From contig DATCBU010000083.1 of NCBI GenBank assembly GCA_036511675.1, positions 1-64,000 on the forward strand: a stretch of 64,000 bases of DNA. Reading direction: 5' to 3'. The notes below the pieces were generated by a model. The model worked only from the letters and a program-made list of their open reading frames with translations. It was not told where the DNA came from and did not search any database. This document shows positions 1 through 10,763 of this stretch, in pieces. Made by a program: the position numbers and the translations under genes. How positions within the stretch are numbered: position 1 is the stretch's first letter; the number at the start of each line of letters is the position of its first letter. This stretch comes from Chersky-840 sp036511675. GTDB lineage: Bacteria; Actinomycetota; Acidimicrobiia; Acidimicrobiales; UBA8190.

Positions 1-1848
<1,848 letters not shown>

Positions 1849-2131
1849 CAGTCCGCCTCCCTCGACGGCTCGACTTCTGAGGAAAGTCTACCGGGCGTGC
1901 TGAAGCAACAAACACCCGCCGTCCTCGTTTCTCCCGAGCGTAAGGTCCCAAATGCATCCACCATTCCTTCGGCACGTCGGGCCCGAATCCTGACCCGTAC
2001 CACCGACGGTAGTCACCGAGGTCCCCCAAACCTGGGCATGCGTTGGGGCGATCGGGTCCCATCACGGGGCCAAGGCCCTGGCCACAGCCATCGCGGCGGG
2101 TCCACGTTGTCCCGCCTTGGGGTCCTTCGCC

Positions 2132-2137
2132 TATCGT
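2132..2137 (+). promoter_or_regulatory. -10 box of a leaderless promoter (polyprenyl synthase)
   Basis: TATCGT lies 8 bases before GTG 2146, and a TTGTCC hexamer at 2107-2112 could be a -35 with a 19-base spacer. No Shine-Dalgarno sequence precedes the GTG. The rest of 1849-2145 shows no gene, only the divergent clpC ribosome-binding site. Confidence 0.45.
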
Positions 2138-2145
2138 TCCCCCTG

Positions 2146-3126
2146 GTGGACACCGCCTCACTGCTGTCACTCCCCTTCCTCCAAGACGACCTCGCACGGC
2201 TCGAGCCCGAGCTCCGGGATGCCGTCAGCTCGGGCGACCGCTTCCTGGACGAGGTCACCACCCACCTGATCGAGGCGGGCGGGAAGCGCCTGCGCCCCTG
2301 CCTGGCCCTGGCCTCGGCCTCGGGCGGCCGGCGCCCGGCCACCCCCGACGACCTCCAGGGGGCGGTGGCGGTGGAGCTCGTGCACCTGGCCTCGCTCTAC
2401 CACGACGACGTCATGGACGAGGCGCTGGTGCGGCGCAACGTGGAGAGCGTCAACGCCCGCTTCGGGAACCTGGTGGCCATCGTGGCCGGAGACTTCCTCC
2501 TGGCCCGCTCGGCCGAGATCGCCGCCTCGCTGGGCACCGAGATCGCCGCCCTGCTGGCCAACACGTTGGGCCTGTTGTGCCAGGGCCAGGTCACCGAGGT
2601 GCGCGCCGCCTTCAGCACCGAGCGCACCGAGGCCGACTACCTGCAGACCATCAAGGGCAAGACCGCGGCGCTCATGTCCACGTCGTGTCGCATCGGCGCG
2701 CTCACGGCGGGGATGGCGCGTACCGAAGTCGACATCCTCACGAATTTCGGGCGTTGCTTCGGCATGCTTTTCCAATTGCGCGACGACATCCTCGACGTGG
2801 TGGCCACCGACGAGGAGCTCGGCAAGCCCGCCGGCCAGGACCTGGCCGAGGGGATCTACACCTTGCCGGTGCTCCTGGCGTTGCGCGACCCGAGCACGGG
2901 CCCCGAGCTCCGTCCCCTGCTCGGTGCACCGCTCGACCAGCCCGAGCGGGACAAGGCGCGTTCCATCGTGGCGGAGTCCGGGGCCATCGCCGACACCGTG
3001 GCCGCCTCCCAGCGATTCGTCGACGAGGCCGTCGCCGCGGCTGACGCCGTGACCGAGCGCGCCCTGGGACGCTCGCTCGGGGATCTGGCCCGGTCACTGC
3101 TGTCGGGGATTCCCGTCTCGCGCTAG
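2146..3126 (+). CDS. Polyprenyl (trans-isoprenyl) diphosphate synthase
   Basis: Condenses isopentenyl diphosphate with an allylic diphosphate to make a long-chain prenyl diphosphate, probably for menaquinone side chains. The 326-residue length is normal. GGKRLRP lies near residue 45; the first Asp-rich motif DDVMD is at residues 87-91 and the second DDILD at 213-217, both magnesium-diphosphate ligands. A small residue (Ser83) just before the first motif fits long-chain products, but exact chain length cannot be read from sequence. I start it at GTG 2146 because the reading frame upstream is antisense to clpC and a -10-like box sits 8 bases upstream. Its stop lies 16 bases from the stop of convergent lysS. 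Likely names in relatives are grcC, hepT or ispB. Confidence 0.93.
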   Translation: MDTASLLSLPFLQDDLARLEPELRDAVSSGDRFLDEVTTHLIEAGGKRLRPCLALASASGGRRPATPDDLQGAVAVELVHLASLYHDDVMDEALVRRNVESVNARFGNLVAIVAGDFLLARSAEIAASLGTEIAALLANTLGLLCQGQVTEVRAAFSTERTEADYLQTIKGKTAALMSTSCRIGALTAGMARTEVDILTNFGRCFGMLFQLRDDILDVVATDEELGKPAGQDLAEGIYTLPVLLALRDPSTGPELRPLLGAPLDQPERDKARSIVAESGAIADTVAASQRFVDEAVAAADAVTERALGRSLGDLARSLLSGIPVSR

Positions 3127-3142
3127 ACCCGTCGCCGCCGCC

Positions 3143-4546
3143 TCAGCGCTCGGGGCGCAAGGTGGGGAAGGCGATGACCTCGCGGATGTTGGCCACGTCG
3201 GCCAGCAGCATCACGAGGCGGTCGATCCCGATGCCGAGGCCGGCGGTCGGGGGCAGGCCGTGTTCGAGCGCCCGGAGATAGTCCTCGTCGACGGCCATGG
3301 CCTCGTCGTCGCCCCCGGCCCGGGCCGAGGCCTGCGCCTCGAAGCGGGCCCGCTGGTCGTCGGGGTCGATCAACTCCGAGAAGGCGTTGACGAGCTCGCG
3401 ACCGGCCACGATGGCCTCGAAGCGCTCCACCAGATCGGGGTCGGCGCGGTGGCGGCGCGACAGGGGGGACACCTCGGCCGGGAAGTCCATCACGTACACC
3501 GGTCCCCACAGCTCGGGCTCGGTCGTCTTCTCGTACAGCTCGAGCAGGAGCTTGCCCGCCCCCCATGCCGCATGGGGCTCGACCCCGGCGGCGACGAGGC
3601 GCCGGCGCAACTCCTCGACCGGGGTGTGCACGTCGACCGCCTCCCCCGTGGCCTCGCTCACCAGCTCGGCCATGGTGGCGCGCCGCCAGGGCGGGGTGAG
3701 GTCGAGCTCGCGCCCTTGGTACGAGATCGTGGTGGCACCACACAGCTCCGACGCCAGCGCCGACACGAGGTCCTCGACCAAGACCGCCAGGTCCTGATAA
3801 TCGGCGTAGGCCTGGTAGAGCTCGAGCATGGTGAACTCCGGGTTGTGGCGCGGTGACAGCCCCTCGTTGCGGAACACCCGGGCGATCTCGAACACCTTTT
3901 CGAATCCGCCCACCACGAGGCGCTTGAGGTAGAGCTCGGGCGCGATGCGCAGGTACAGGTCGGCGTCCAGCGCGTTGTGGTGGGTGACGAAGGGCTTGGC
4001 CAGCGCGCCGCCGGGGATGGCGTGGAGCACAGGCGTCTCGACTTCGATGAACCCGGCGGCTTCGAGACGCCGCCGCACCGAGCTGATGAGCAGGCTGCGC
4101 ATGGTCAGGATCTGGCGCGTGCGCTCGTTGGCCCACAGGTCCACCTCGCGCTGGCGAAAGCGGGTCTCGACGTCAGAGACACCCTTCCACTTGTCGCCGA
4201 AGCCGCGTCGGGCCTCGGCCAGCAGCACCCAGGTGTGGACCTGCACCGACAACTCGCCCTTGCGGGTGCGCACGATCTTGCCCGTGGCCCCGACCCAGTC
4301 CCCCAGCGACAACTTGGCGAGGGCCTCGAAGTCCTCGGTGATCTTGGCCAGCGCGAACAGCTGCACCTGGCCCGAGGAGTCGCGCAACGTAGCGAAGGCG
4401 AGGCGCCCCTGGGGGCGCATCAACATGACGCGCCCCGCCACCGAGACGATGTCCTCGCTCTCTTCGCCCGGGCCGAGCGTGGCGTAGAGGTCGTGCAGCG
4501 CCCCCGCTGCGGAGCTCCGGTCGAACGAATAGGGGACCTCGGCCAT
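3143..4546 (-). CDS. lysS: Lysyl-tRNA synthetase, class II
   Basis: Charges tRNA-Lys with lysine in the cytoplasm. At 467 residues it is slightly shorter than the usual ~500 at the N-terminus. An OB-fold anticodon-binding domain occupies roughly residues 30-140 (GRVMLMRPQGRLAFATL region). The class II core follows with motif 2 (RVFRNEG) and motif 3 (GIGIDRLVMLL). ATG 4546 has TAGCGT 8 bases upstream and no ribosome-binding site, so the transcript is probably leaderless and separate from the coaX cluster behind it. Its gene neighbours (coaX upstream, clpC downstream past the inserted synthase) match the common actinobacterial order. Confidence 0.96.
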   Translation of the reverse strand: MAEVPYSFDRSSAAGALHDLYATLGPGEESEDIVSVAGRVMLMRPQGRLAFATLRDSSGQVQLFALAKITEDFEALAKLSLGDWVGATGKIVRTRKGELSVQVHTWVLLAEARRGFGDKWKGVSDVETRFRQREVDLWANERTRQILTMRSLLISSVRRRLEAAGFIEVETPVLHAIPGGALAKPFVTHHNALDADLYLRIAPELYLKRLVVGGFEKVFEIARVFRNEGLSPRHNPEFTMLELYQAYADYQDLAVLVEDLVSALASELCGATTISYQGRELDLTPPWRRATMAELVSEATGEAVDVHTPVEELRRRLVAAGVEPHAAWGAGKLLLELYEKTTEPELWGPVYVMDFPAEVSPLSRRHRADPDLVERFEAIVAGRELVNAFSELIDPDDQRARFEAQASARAGGDDEAMAVDEDYLRALEHGLPPTAGLGIGIDRLVMLLADVANIREVIAFPTLRPER

Positions 4547-4554
4547 AGGACTCG

Positions 4555-4560
4555 ACGCTA
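4555..4560 (-). promoter_or_regulatory. -10 box of lysS leaderless promoter
   Basis: TAGCGT on the minus strand, 8 bases before ATG 4546. It suggests lysS has its own promoter between itself and the coaX stop. Confidence 0.5.
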
Positions 4561-4610
4561 CAGGTTCGACCCGATCCCCCCGACGACCCCGGGGCTCTCG
4601 ACGACGGTGC

Positions 4611-5444
4611 TCACACCGACTTGGAGTTGCGCTCGTACACGAGGCGCAACCCGTGCAACGTGAGCCACGGCTCGCGGTGCTCGATGGTGCGTGACAAGGG
4701 AGCGATGATCTCCGACAGCCCGCCCGTGGCCACCACCGTGGCGTGGCCGAGCTCGTCGCCGATGAGCCTGCACATGCCGTCGACCTGCGCCGCGTACCCG
4801 TACAGCGCGCCGGACTGGATCGACTCGACGGTGGACTTCCCGATCACGCTGCGGGGCTCGACGAGCTCGACCCGCCCCAGGGCGGCGGCGTGGCGGAACA
4901 GTGCGTCCATGGAGATGGCGATGCCCGGGGCGATGGCTCCGCCCAGGTACTCCCCGTTGCCCGAGATGGCGTCGAAGGTGGTGGCGGTGCCCAGGTCCAC
5001 GACGATGCAGGGGCCCCCGTACAGGTCATAGGCGCCGATGGCGTTGGCGATACGGTCGGCGCCCACCTCTTTGGGGTTGTCGTAGAGGATCGGCATGCCC
5101 GAGCGCACCCCGGGCTCGAGCACGATGCACGGCATGTCGAACCACCGGTCCGCCATCTGGCGCAGGGCGGTGGTGACACGCGGCACCGACGACGTGACGG
5201 CCATGCCCGTCACCACCTCGTCGACGTCCATGCCGTCGAGGTTGAGCAGCTCCGAGAACAACAGGGCGTGCTCGTCGGGCGTGCGCTCGGCCACCGTGGA
5301 CAGCCGCCAATGATGGGTGAGCCCGGCCGGTTCGGGCGGGAGCGGAGGGGCGGGGCGGCTGCCCGGGGGCGGGTCGTCACCGGGCCCCAACGAGAACAGG
5401 CCGATCACCGTTTCGGTGTTCCCTACGTCGATGGCCAGCAGCAC
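4611..5444 (-). CDS. coaX: Type III pantothenate kinase
   Basis: Phosphorylates pantothenate, the first step of CoA synthesis from the vitamin. The 277-residue protein starts VLLAIDVGNTETVIG, the ASKHA phosphate-binding motif, and has VDLGTATTFD in the middle (the catalytic Asp/adenosine region) and GGLSEIIAP near the end. A proline-rich insertion after residue 20 (PGDDPPPGSRPAPPLPPEP) is longer than usual. GTG 5444 lies 2 bases after the nadC stop, with GGAGG in the nadC tail as ribosome-binding site, so the two are translationally coupled. With panC and panD a few genes upstream, the operon covers pantothenate synthesis through its phosphorylation. Confidence 0.95.
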   Translation of the reverse strand: MLLAIDVGNTETVIGLFSLGPGDDPPPGSRPAPPLPPEPAGLTHHWRLSTVAERTPDEHALLFSELLNLDGMDVDEVVTGMAVTSSVPRVTTALRQMADRWFDMPCIVLEPGVRSGMPILYDNPKEVGADRIANAIGAYDLYGGPCIVVDLGTATTFDAISGNGEYLGGAIAPGIAISMDALFRHAAALGRVELVEPRSVIGKSTVESIQSGALYGYAAQVDGMCRLIGDELGHATVVATGGLSEIIAPLSRTIEHREPWLTLHGLRLVYERNSKSV

Positions 5445-5446
5445 TG

Positions 5447-6358
5447 TCAGTCCTCCACGAGGTCGAGTCCGAGGTCGAGTATGGGCGCCGAGTGTGTGAT
5501 CGCCCCCACCGAGATGAGGTCCGCGCCGGCGGCGGCATAAGCGGGGGCATTGGCCAGGGTGATACCCCCCGACGCCTCCACCAGCACCGTCCCGGGCGCG
5601 GTGCGCGCCCGCACCAGGGCCACGCATTCCGACACCAGTGACGGTGTCATGTTGTCGAGGAGCACCGCCGACACGCCGGCGGCGACGGCCTCGACCACCT
5701 GCTCGGGACGATCGCACTCCACCTCCACCATCAGTCCCGGCCACGACCGTCTCGCCGCCGCCACCGCCTCGGCGATGTCGAGACGGCCCAGGTGGTTGTC
5801 CTTCACGAGCACGGCGTCGGAGAGGCTGGCCCGATGGTTCCAGGCGCCGCCGGCGCGCACGGCCGCCTTTTCGAGCACCCGCAGACCGGGCGTGGTCTTG
5901 CGCGTGTCGAGCACCCGGGTGTCCGGGTTGGCGGCCACCACGGCGTCGACGAAGTGCCGGGCCAGGGTGGCGATGCCCGACAGGTGACAGAGGAAATTGA
6001 GCGCGGTGCGCTCGGCCGTCAGGATCGAGCGCATGGGGCCGGCGACCTCGGCCACCACCGAGCCCGGTGCCAACCACTCACCGTCGGGGATCCGCCAGTC
6101 CACGACCAGTCCGGGGTCGACGAGCCCGAAGGTCTCGAGCGCGCACAGCCGGCCGGCCAGGATCCCGTCGGCACGTGCCACCACCCGGGCGCGGCCTTCG
6201 GCGGTGTCGGGCACGAGCATGGCGGTGAGGTCCCCGCGCGGCCCGAGGTCCTCGGCCAGGGCGCGCCGCACCGCGTCGCGCACCGCCGCCTCGGGGGGGT
6301 CGGGGGGGCCCGAGGACGGCCATGCGCAGGGCTCGGTCCGGGTGTGGGCCTCGGTCAC
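5447..6358 (-). CDS. nadC: Nicotinate-nucleotide pyrophosphorylase (carboxylating), QPRTase
   Basis: Converts quinolinate and PRPP to nicotinate mononucleotide in de novo NAD synthesis. The 303-residue protein shows the QPRTase signatures DTRKTTPGLR, KDNHLG and VEVECDRPEQ, and the phosphate-binding ASGGI near the C-terminus. The frame is open further upstream, but GTG 6358 overlaps the nadB stop in a GTGA arrangement and is the likely start. It acts with NadB, encoded immediately upstream; quinolinate synthase NadA is not in the window. Confidence 0.95.
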   Translation of the reverse strand: MTEAHTRTEPCAWPSSGPPDPPEAAVRDAVRRALAEDLGPRGDLTAMLVPDTAEGRARVVARADGILAGRLCALETFGLVDPGLVVDWRIPDGEWLAPGSVVAEVAGPMRSILTAERTALNFLCHLSGIATLARHFVDAVVAANPDTRVLDTRKTTPGLRVLEKAAVRAGGAWNHRASLSDAVLVKDNHLGRLDIAEAVAAARRSWPGLMVEVECDRPEQVVEAVAAGVSAVLLDNMTPSLVSECVALVRARTAPGTVLVEASGGITLANAPAYAAAGADLISVGAITHSAPILDLGLDLVED

Positions 6359-8082
6359 GACCGGGTCCTGGCGTGGGGCGGAAGCGACCCTGCATCTGCC
6401 ACGGCGCGGTGCACCAGCCGGCACCGCCACTGCGGGCGCGCCTCGGGGAAGTCACGCCGGGCATGCGCCCCGCGCGTCTCCTCGCGCACGTACGCGGCGC
6501 GTAGCAGGGCGCCCGACACTGTCACGAGGTTGGCGAGCTCGCCCGCGGCGCGCCCGGCTCCGCCCGCCGCGGCCGTGGTGCCGAGCTGTCGCGCCACGAC
6601 GGCGACCTCGGCCGCCGCACCGGCCAGGGACTGCGGCGAGCGCAGCACTCCCGCACCTTCGATCATGGCCCGCTGCAGGCGTTCGCGCAGCTTGGCGACG
6701 TCGGTGCCCGCCTCCGGGCCAGACGATGCAGCGTCGCCCATCCCAGTGGCGGTGGTGGTGCCGGCCAGGCCCGGGGACCCGGCGCGCCGGCCGGTGTCGG
6801 CGCCGGTGTCGACTTCGATGTCGGTGTCGGTGTCGACTTCGACACAGGTGATCTCCGCCGACGGGGCCGGGCCGGACGAGCCCGCCAGGGCGCGCATCAC
6901 GCCCGTGGCGCGCGGCCCGTCATGACCCGCGGCGATGGCCTCGGCCAGGCGCGCCCCGAACACCATCCCTTCGAGCAGTGAGTTCGACGCCAGCCGGTTT
7001 GCTCCGTGCACGCCCGTGCACGCCACTTCGCCCACCGCCCACAATCCCGCCAGCGCGCTGGAGCCGTCGAGGTCGGTGATCACCCCTCCCGACAGGTAGT
7101 GGGCGGCCGGCGCGATGGGCAGCCAGTCGACGGCGGGGTCGAGCCCCGCGGCGGCCAGTGACGCCGCCACGGTGGGGAACCGCTGGCCGAAGGACTCGAG
7201 CCCGGTGGCGTCGAGCCACAGATATCCCACGCCCTGCGCCGCCATCCGGTCGGCCATGGCCCGGCTGACGATGTCGCGCGGGGCCAGCTCGTCGACGAAT
7301 CGCTCGCCCTCGGCGTCTCGCAGCAACGCCCCGTGCCCCCGCAGGGCTTCCGACAGCAGCGGACGGGGCATGGCGGGATGATGCAGGGCCGTCGGGTGGA
7401 ACTGGAAGAACTCGAGGTCCGCCACCGGGACCCCGGCGCGCAGGGCCATGGCGATCCCGTCACCGGTGGCCTCGGGGGGGTTGGTGGTCACTGCGTAGAG
7501 CTGGCCCGCGCCCCCCGTGGCCAGCACGACCTGGGTGGCCCGGACCTCCTGGAGGACGCCGTGGGGGTCGAGGGCCGAGACACCGACGCAGCGACCGCCC
7601 TCGACGATGAGGTCGACGGCGAACCACTGCTCGAGGACGGCCGCCGCGCTGCGGCGCACGGCGGAGACCAGGGCCCGCTCGACCTCGGCCCCGGTGGCGG
7701 CACCACCGGCGTGCAGGACGCGGGCGGTGGAATGCCCGCCCTCTCGGGCCAGGGCGAGATCACCCCCCGCCTCGCGGTCGAACACCGCCCCCAACCCGAT
7801 CAACTCGTCGACGCGGCCCGGCCCCTCGTCGACGAGCACGCGCACGGCGTCGACGTCGCACAGTCCCGCCCCCGCCGCCAGGGTGTCGGCCAGATGGAGG
7901 TCGGTGGAGTCCTCGTCACCACCCACGGCCGCGGCGATGCCCCCCTGGGCCCAGCGCGTCGTGGACTGGGCCAGGTCGGCCTTGGTGAGCACGCCCACCT
8001 GGAGTCCGGTGGGGGTGGCCAGACGGACCACGGCGGACAGTCCGGCCACGCCCGAGCCGAGGACGAGGACGTCGAGCTCCAC
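6355..8082 (-). CDS. nadB: L-aspartate oxidase
   Basis: FAD enzyme that oxidises L-aspartate to iminoaspartate for NAD synthesis. The 575-residue protein begins VELDVLVLGSGVAGLSA (FAD-binding GxGxxG). The substrate-site motif REGGHS, the HPTALHHP segment and GVHGANRLASNSLLEG are all present. Between the flavoprotein core and the C-terminal helical domain lies an odd low-complexity linker rich in Asp and Thr (DTDTDIEVDTGADTG), visible as a run of gtcggtgtcg-like DNA near 6786-6840. GTG 8082 is chosen because homology starts there; upstream codons in this frame overlap panD on the same strand. It sits 35 bases after panD. Confidence 0.95.
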   Translation of the reverse strand: MELDVLVLGSGVAGLSAVVRLATPTGLQVGVLTKADLAQSTTRWAQGGIAAAVGGDEDSTDLHLADTLAAGAGLCDVDAVRVLVDEGPGRVDELIGLGAVFDREAGGDLALAREGGHSTARVLHAGGAATGAEVERALVSAVRRSAAAVLEQWFAVDLIVEGGRCVGVSALDPHGVLQEVRATQVVLATGGAGQLYAVTTNPPEATGDGIAMALRAGVPVADLEFFQFHPTALHHPAMPRPLLSEALRGHGALLRDAEGERFVDELAPRDIVSRAMADRMAAQGVGYLWLDATGLESFGQRFPTVAASLAAAGLDPAVDWLPIAPAAHYLSGGVITDLDGSSALAGLWAVGEVACTGVHGANRLASNSLLEGMVFGARLAEAIAAGHDGPRATGVMRALAGSSGPAPSAEITCVEVDTDTDIEVDTGADTGRRAGSPGLAGTTTATGMGDAASSGPEAGTDVAKLRERLQRAMIEGAGVLRSPQSLAGAAAEVAVVARQLGTTAAAGGAGRAAGELANLVTVSGALLRAAYVREETRGAHARRDFPEARPQWRCRLVHRAVADAGSLPPHARTRS

Positions 8083-8117
8083 AGGTGGCGCCCCCGAGCG
8101 CGGGCCGGGCGCCGGCC

Positions 8118-8510
8118 TCAGCCTGTGACGGCCGGGCGCAGCGCGTCGTCGAGCCGCTCCAGGGTGAGGTCCACCACGGCGTTGGTGGCGTCCACATGCA
8201 CCACCGTGGGCTCGAAGCCGACGAGCTCGGCCGCCTCGTAGTCCGCGTAGGTGATCACGATCACCTTGTCCCCCCGGTGCACGAGCCTGGCGGCGGCGCC
8301 GTTGAGGCACACCTCACCGGGCCCTCCCACGATGGCGTAGGTCTCGAAGCGGGCCCCGTTGTCGATGTCGAGCACGGTCACCTGCTCGTATTCGAGGATG
8401 TCCGCCAACGTCATCAGCTCGGGGTCGAGGCTGATGGAGCCGACGTAGTCCAGGTTGGCGTCGGTCACCGTGGCCCGGTGGATCTTGGACTTCATCATGC
8501 GCCGGCGCAT
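8118..8510 (-). CDS. panD: Aspartate 1-decarboxylase precursor
   Basis: Makes beta-alanine for pantothenate. Synthesised as a 130-residue pro-enzyme that self-cleaves before a Ser that becomes the pyruvoyl cofactor. With ATG 8510 as start, the cleavage pair falls at Gly24-Ser25 (YVGSIS), the same numbering as Escherichia coli PanD, which supports this start over the two ATGs that follow. Lys9, Tyr22 and the ITYA segment are family features. The start is one base after the panC stop, so expression should be coupled to panC, whose substrate it makes. Confidence 0.96.
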   Translation of the reverse strand: MRRRMMKSKIHRATVTDANLDYVGSISLDPELMTLADILEYEQVTVLDIDNGARFETYAIVGGPGEVCLNGAAARLVHRGDKVIVITYADYEAAELVGFEPTVVHVDATNAVVDLTLERLDDALRPAVTG

Positions 8511-8511
8511 C

Positions 8512-10242
8512 TCAGCGCTCCTCGCCGGTGTTGACCAACACGAGCTCGGGGGTGGCCCCCACGTGGGGCGGCGCGCACGTCGCCCCGTCGTTGTCGATGA
8601 GCCGGACCGGCCCTACCCGGGCCGCCACCAGGAGCCGCACCTCACCCGACAGCTCGGTCGGGCATCGCAGGGTGTGGGGGTCGACGACCACGGCGTAGTC
8701 GGGGGTGACGAGGGGCTCGGCCACGAGCACGGCCGTCATCGCCGCGCTGACGCGCACGGGGTCGCGCTCCCCCCGCTCCACGCGGGCCCGGCCCACAACC
8801 AGTGCGCGGTGCAGGGCCAGCGCGGCGTGGCGATGGGCGGCCGACAGCCGGGTGTTGCGGCTCGACAGCGCCAACCCGTCGTCCTCGCGCACCGTCGGGC
8901 ACCCCACCACCGTCACGGGGAAGGAAAGGTCGGCCACCATGCAGCGGATGACGGCCAACTGCTGGTAGTCCTTCTCACCGAAATAAGCGCGGCACCGCCC
9001 CGACAGGGCGAAGAGCTTGGCCACCACCGTGGACACCCCGTCGAAGTGCCCCGGTCGCCACGCTCCTTCGAGCCCCTCGCTCACCCCGTCGACGTGCACC
9101 GTCGACGCCACCGCCTCGGGGTGGGCGCCGTACATCTCGGGCACGGGCGGGGCGAACACCACTGTCGCCCCCGCGGCACGGGCCATGGCCGCGTCGGTGT
9201 CGAGATCGCGCGGATAAGCGGCGAGGTCGGCCGCATCGTCGAATTGGAGCGGGTTGACGAACACCGTCACCGCCACGACGTCGCACTCCGAGGCGGCCCG
9301 CTCGATGAGGGCGCGGTGTCCGGCGTGCAGCGCCCCCATGGTGGGGACGAGGCCCACACTTCGTCCCAGGGCGCGCTCGGTGTCCAGGGCGTCGGCGAAC
9401 TCCCGGGCCGTGGTGACGATCCGCATGGCCCGGGCCCGCCGGGGCCGGCGCGTCGTGGAGGGCGTCGGGGAGGGCGTGATCGAGACGGCGGTGCCGGGCC
9501 GGGGCGTGCTCGGGACGGGGTCCGGGGCGCGACGGTCGGCGCCCAGGCGCCGGGCCAGGGCCACGCCGGCTTCGTAGCCGGGGAGCTCGGCGGGGTCGAG
9601 CCTGTGGCGGTGCCGGTCGAGGGTGGCCTCGTCCCCGCGCGCCGCCGGACCGGTGAGCGCCGAAAGGGGGCCGAGCTCGGCCACATCGGTCAGCGCGGCG
9701 CGCGCCAGGCCCACGAAGGTGTCGAGGTCGAGCCCCGCCGACGCCGCCACCCGCTCGACCTGGCCCATGAGGGCCACCAGGTGATTCGAGGCGATGCACG
9801 CCGCGGCGTGGTAGGCGGCGCGGTGCTCGTCGTCGACGACCACGACCGAGCCGTCGAGCAACCCCGCCAGCTCCGCCGCCGCCGGGTCGCCGGCCACGGC
9901 GAAGGTGATCCCACTGCGGAGCCGGACTCGGCCGACCTCGGCGGAGGGAAGGGGCACGAGCGGGTGCAACGACGCCCGGCGGGGATGGGGCGCCAGCACG
10001 TCGAGCCCCAGCGCCCCCGACAGGTGGACGACGACGGTGTGCGGGGACACCAGGACCCGGGCGGCCACCTGGGCGATCACCGAGTCGGGCGTGGCGATGA
10101 CGAGGACGTCCACGCCCTGGGCGGCAGAGGTCACGTCATCGAGGCGGGTGAGCACGTCACCGACGTCACAGCCGGCGTCGGCCAGCGCCGCGGCCAGAGA
10201 ACGACCAGCCCTTCCCGGACCGATCAATCGGACAGTTGTCAC
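8512..10242 (-). CDS. panC: Fusion: Rossmann/DUF2520 dehydrogenase-like domain + pantothenate synthetase PanC
   Basis: One frame of 576 codons carries two proteins that are separate neighbours in mycobacteria. Residues 1-238 are a dehydrogenase-like unit: RLIGPGRAGRSL (dinucleotide-binding GxGxxG), then the DUF2520 part with HLSGALGLDVL, SLHPLVPL and CIASNHLVALMGQ. A Pro/Thr/Ser-rich linker follows (239-272). From Met273 (ATG 9426) runs a complete PanC: VPTMGALHAGHRAL (ATP-binding HxGH), FVNPLQF, GEKDYQQL and LSSRNTRLS. PanC ligates pantoate to beta-alanine. The role of the first half is not proven; the family resembles ketopantoate-reductase-type enzymes. GTG 10242 has GAGAGG 7-8 bases upstream. 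No strong ribosome-binding site precedes ATG 9426, so a fused product is more likely than two proteins. Confidence 0.9.
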   Translation of the reverse strand: MTTVRLIGPGRAGRSLAAALADAGCDVGDVLTRLDDVTSAAQGVDVLVIATPDSVIAQVAARVLVSPHTVVVHLSGALGLDVLAPHPRRASLHPLVPLPSAEVGRVRLRSGITFAVAGDPAAAELAGLLDGSVVVVDDEHRAAYHAAACIASNHLVALMGQVERVAASAGLDLDTFVGLARAALTDVAELGPLSALTGPAARGDEATLDRHRHRLDPAELPGYEAGVALARRLGADRRAPDPVPSTPRPGTAVSITPSPTPSTTRRPRRARAMRIVTTAREFADALDTERALGRSVGLVPTMGALHAGHRALIERAASECDVVAVTVFVNPLQFDDAADLAAYPRDLDTDAAMARAAGATVVFAPPVPEMYGAHPEAVASTVHVDGVSEGLEGAWRPGHFDGVSTVVAKLFALSGRCRAYFGEKDYQQLAVIRCMVADLSFPVTVVGCPTVREDDGLALSSRNTRLSAAHRHAALALHRALVVGRARVERGERDPVRVSAAMTAVLVAEPLVTPDYAVVVDPHTLRCPTELSGEVRLLVAARVGPVRLIDNDGATCAPPHVGATPELVLVNTGEER

Positions 10243-10302
10243 CAGACACCTCTCTGCGCTCCAGCCCCTCACCGAGGGTGCCGGTCGCTCCAGGCGATCG
10301 GA

Positions 10303-10761
10303 TCAGTACGGGGCCAGTCTACCCACCACCTCGACCGCTCCACCAGCCCCTTCTCGGGCCTCGGGGGTGACCAGATCGGGGGCCAGCTCGGCCAGTGGCT
10401 CGACCACGAACCGTCGCTCCCACATGCGGGGATGGGGGACCACCAGGTCCTCGTCGGCGACCACCAGGTCCCCCACCAGCAGCACGTCGACGTCCAGGGT
10501 GCGCGCGCCCCACCGCACCTCGCGCCGGCGCCCGGCGACCGCCTCGATCCGGCGAGCCACCTCCAGGAGCTGGCGAGGGCCCAGCTCGGTGTCGAGCTCC
10601 ACCACGAGGTTCAGGTACCGCCCCTGGCCCGGGGGCCCTCCCACGGGCTCGGTCTCGTACAGCCGGGACACGGCCACCACGTCGGGAAGCCCCGCCACGG
10701 CCTGGGCCAGCGTGCCCTGGCGGTCACCGAGGTTGGAGCCCAGTCCCAGAAAGGCGCGCAC
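10303..10761 (-). CDS. folK: 2-amino-4-hydroxy-6-hydroxymethyldihydropteridine pyrophosphokinase
   Basis: Transfers pyrophosphate from ATP to 6-hydroxymethyl-dihydropterin in folate synthesis. The 152-residue protein has GLGSNLGDR at the N-terminus, RYLNLVVEL in the middle, the catalytic WGARTLDVDVLL (HPPK signature) and VPHPRMWERRFV. GTG 10761 lies 2 bases after the folB stop, so folB-folK are coupled. A 60-base gap follows before the panC fusion gene, where transcription probably continues. Confidence 0.96.
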   Translation of the reverse strand: MRAFLGLGSNLGDRQGTLAQAVAGLPDVVAVSRLYETEPVGGPPGQGRYLNLVVELDTELGPRQLLEVARRIEAVAGRRREVRWGARTLDVDVLLVGDLVVADEDLVVPHPRMWERRFVVEPLAELAPDLVTPEAREGAGGAVEVVGRLAPY

Positions 10762-10763
10762 TG

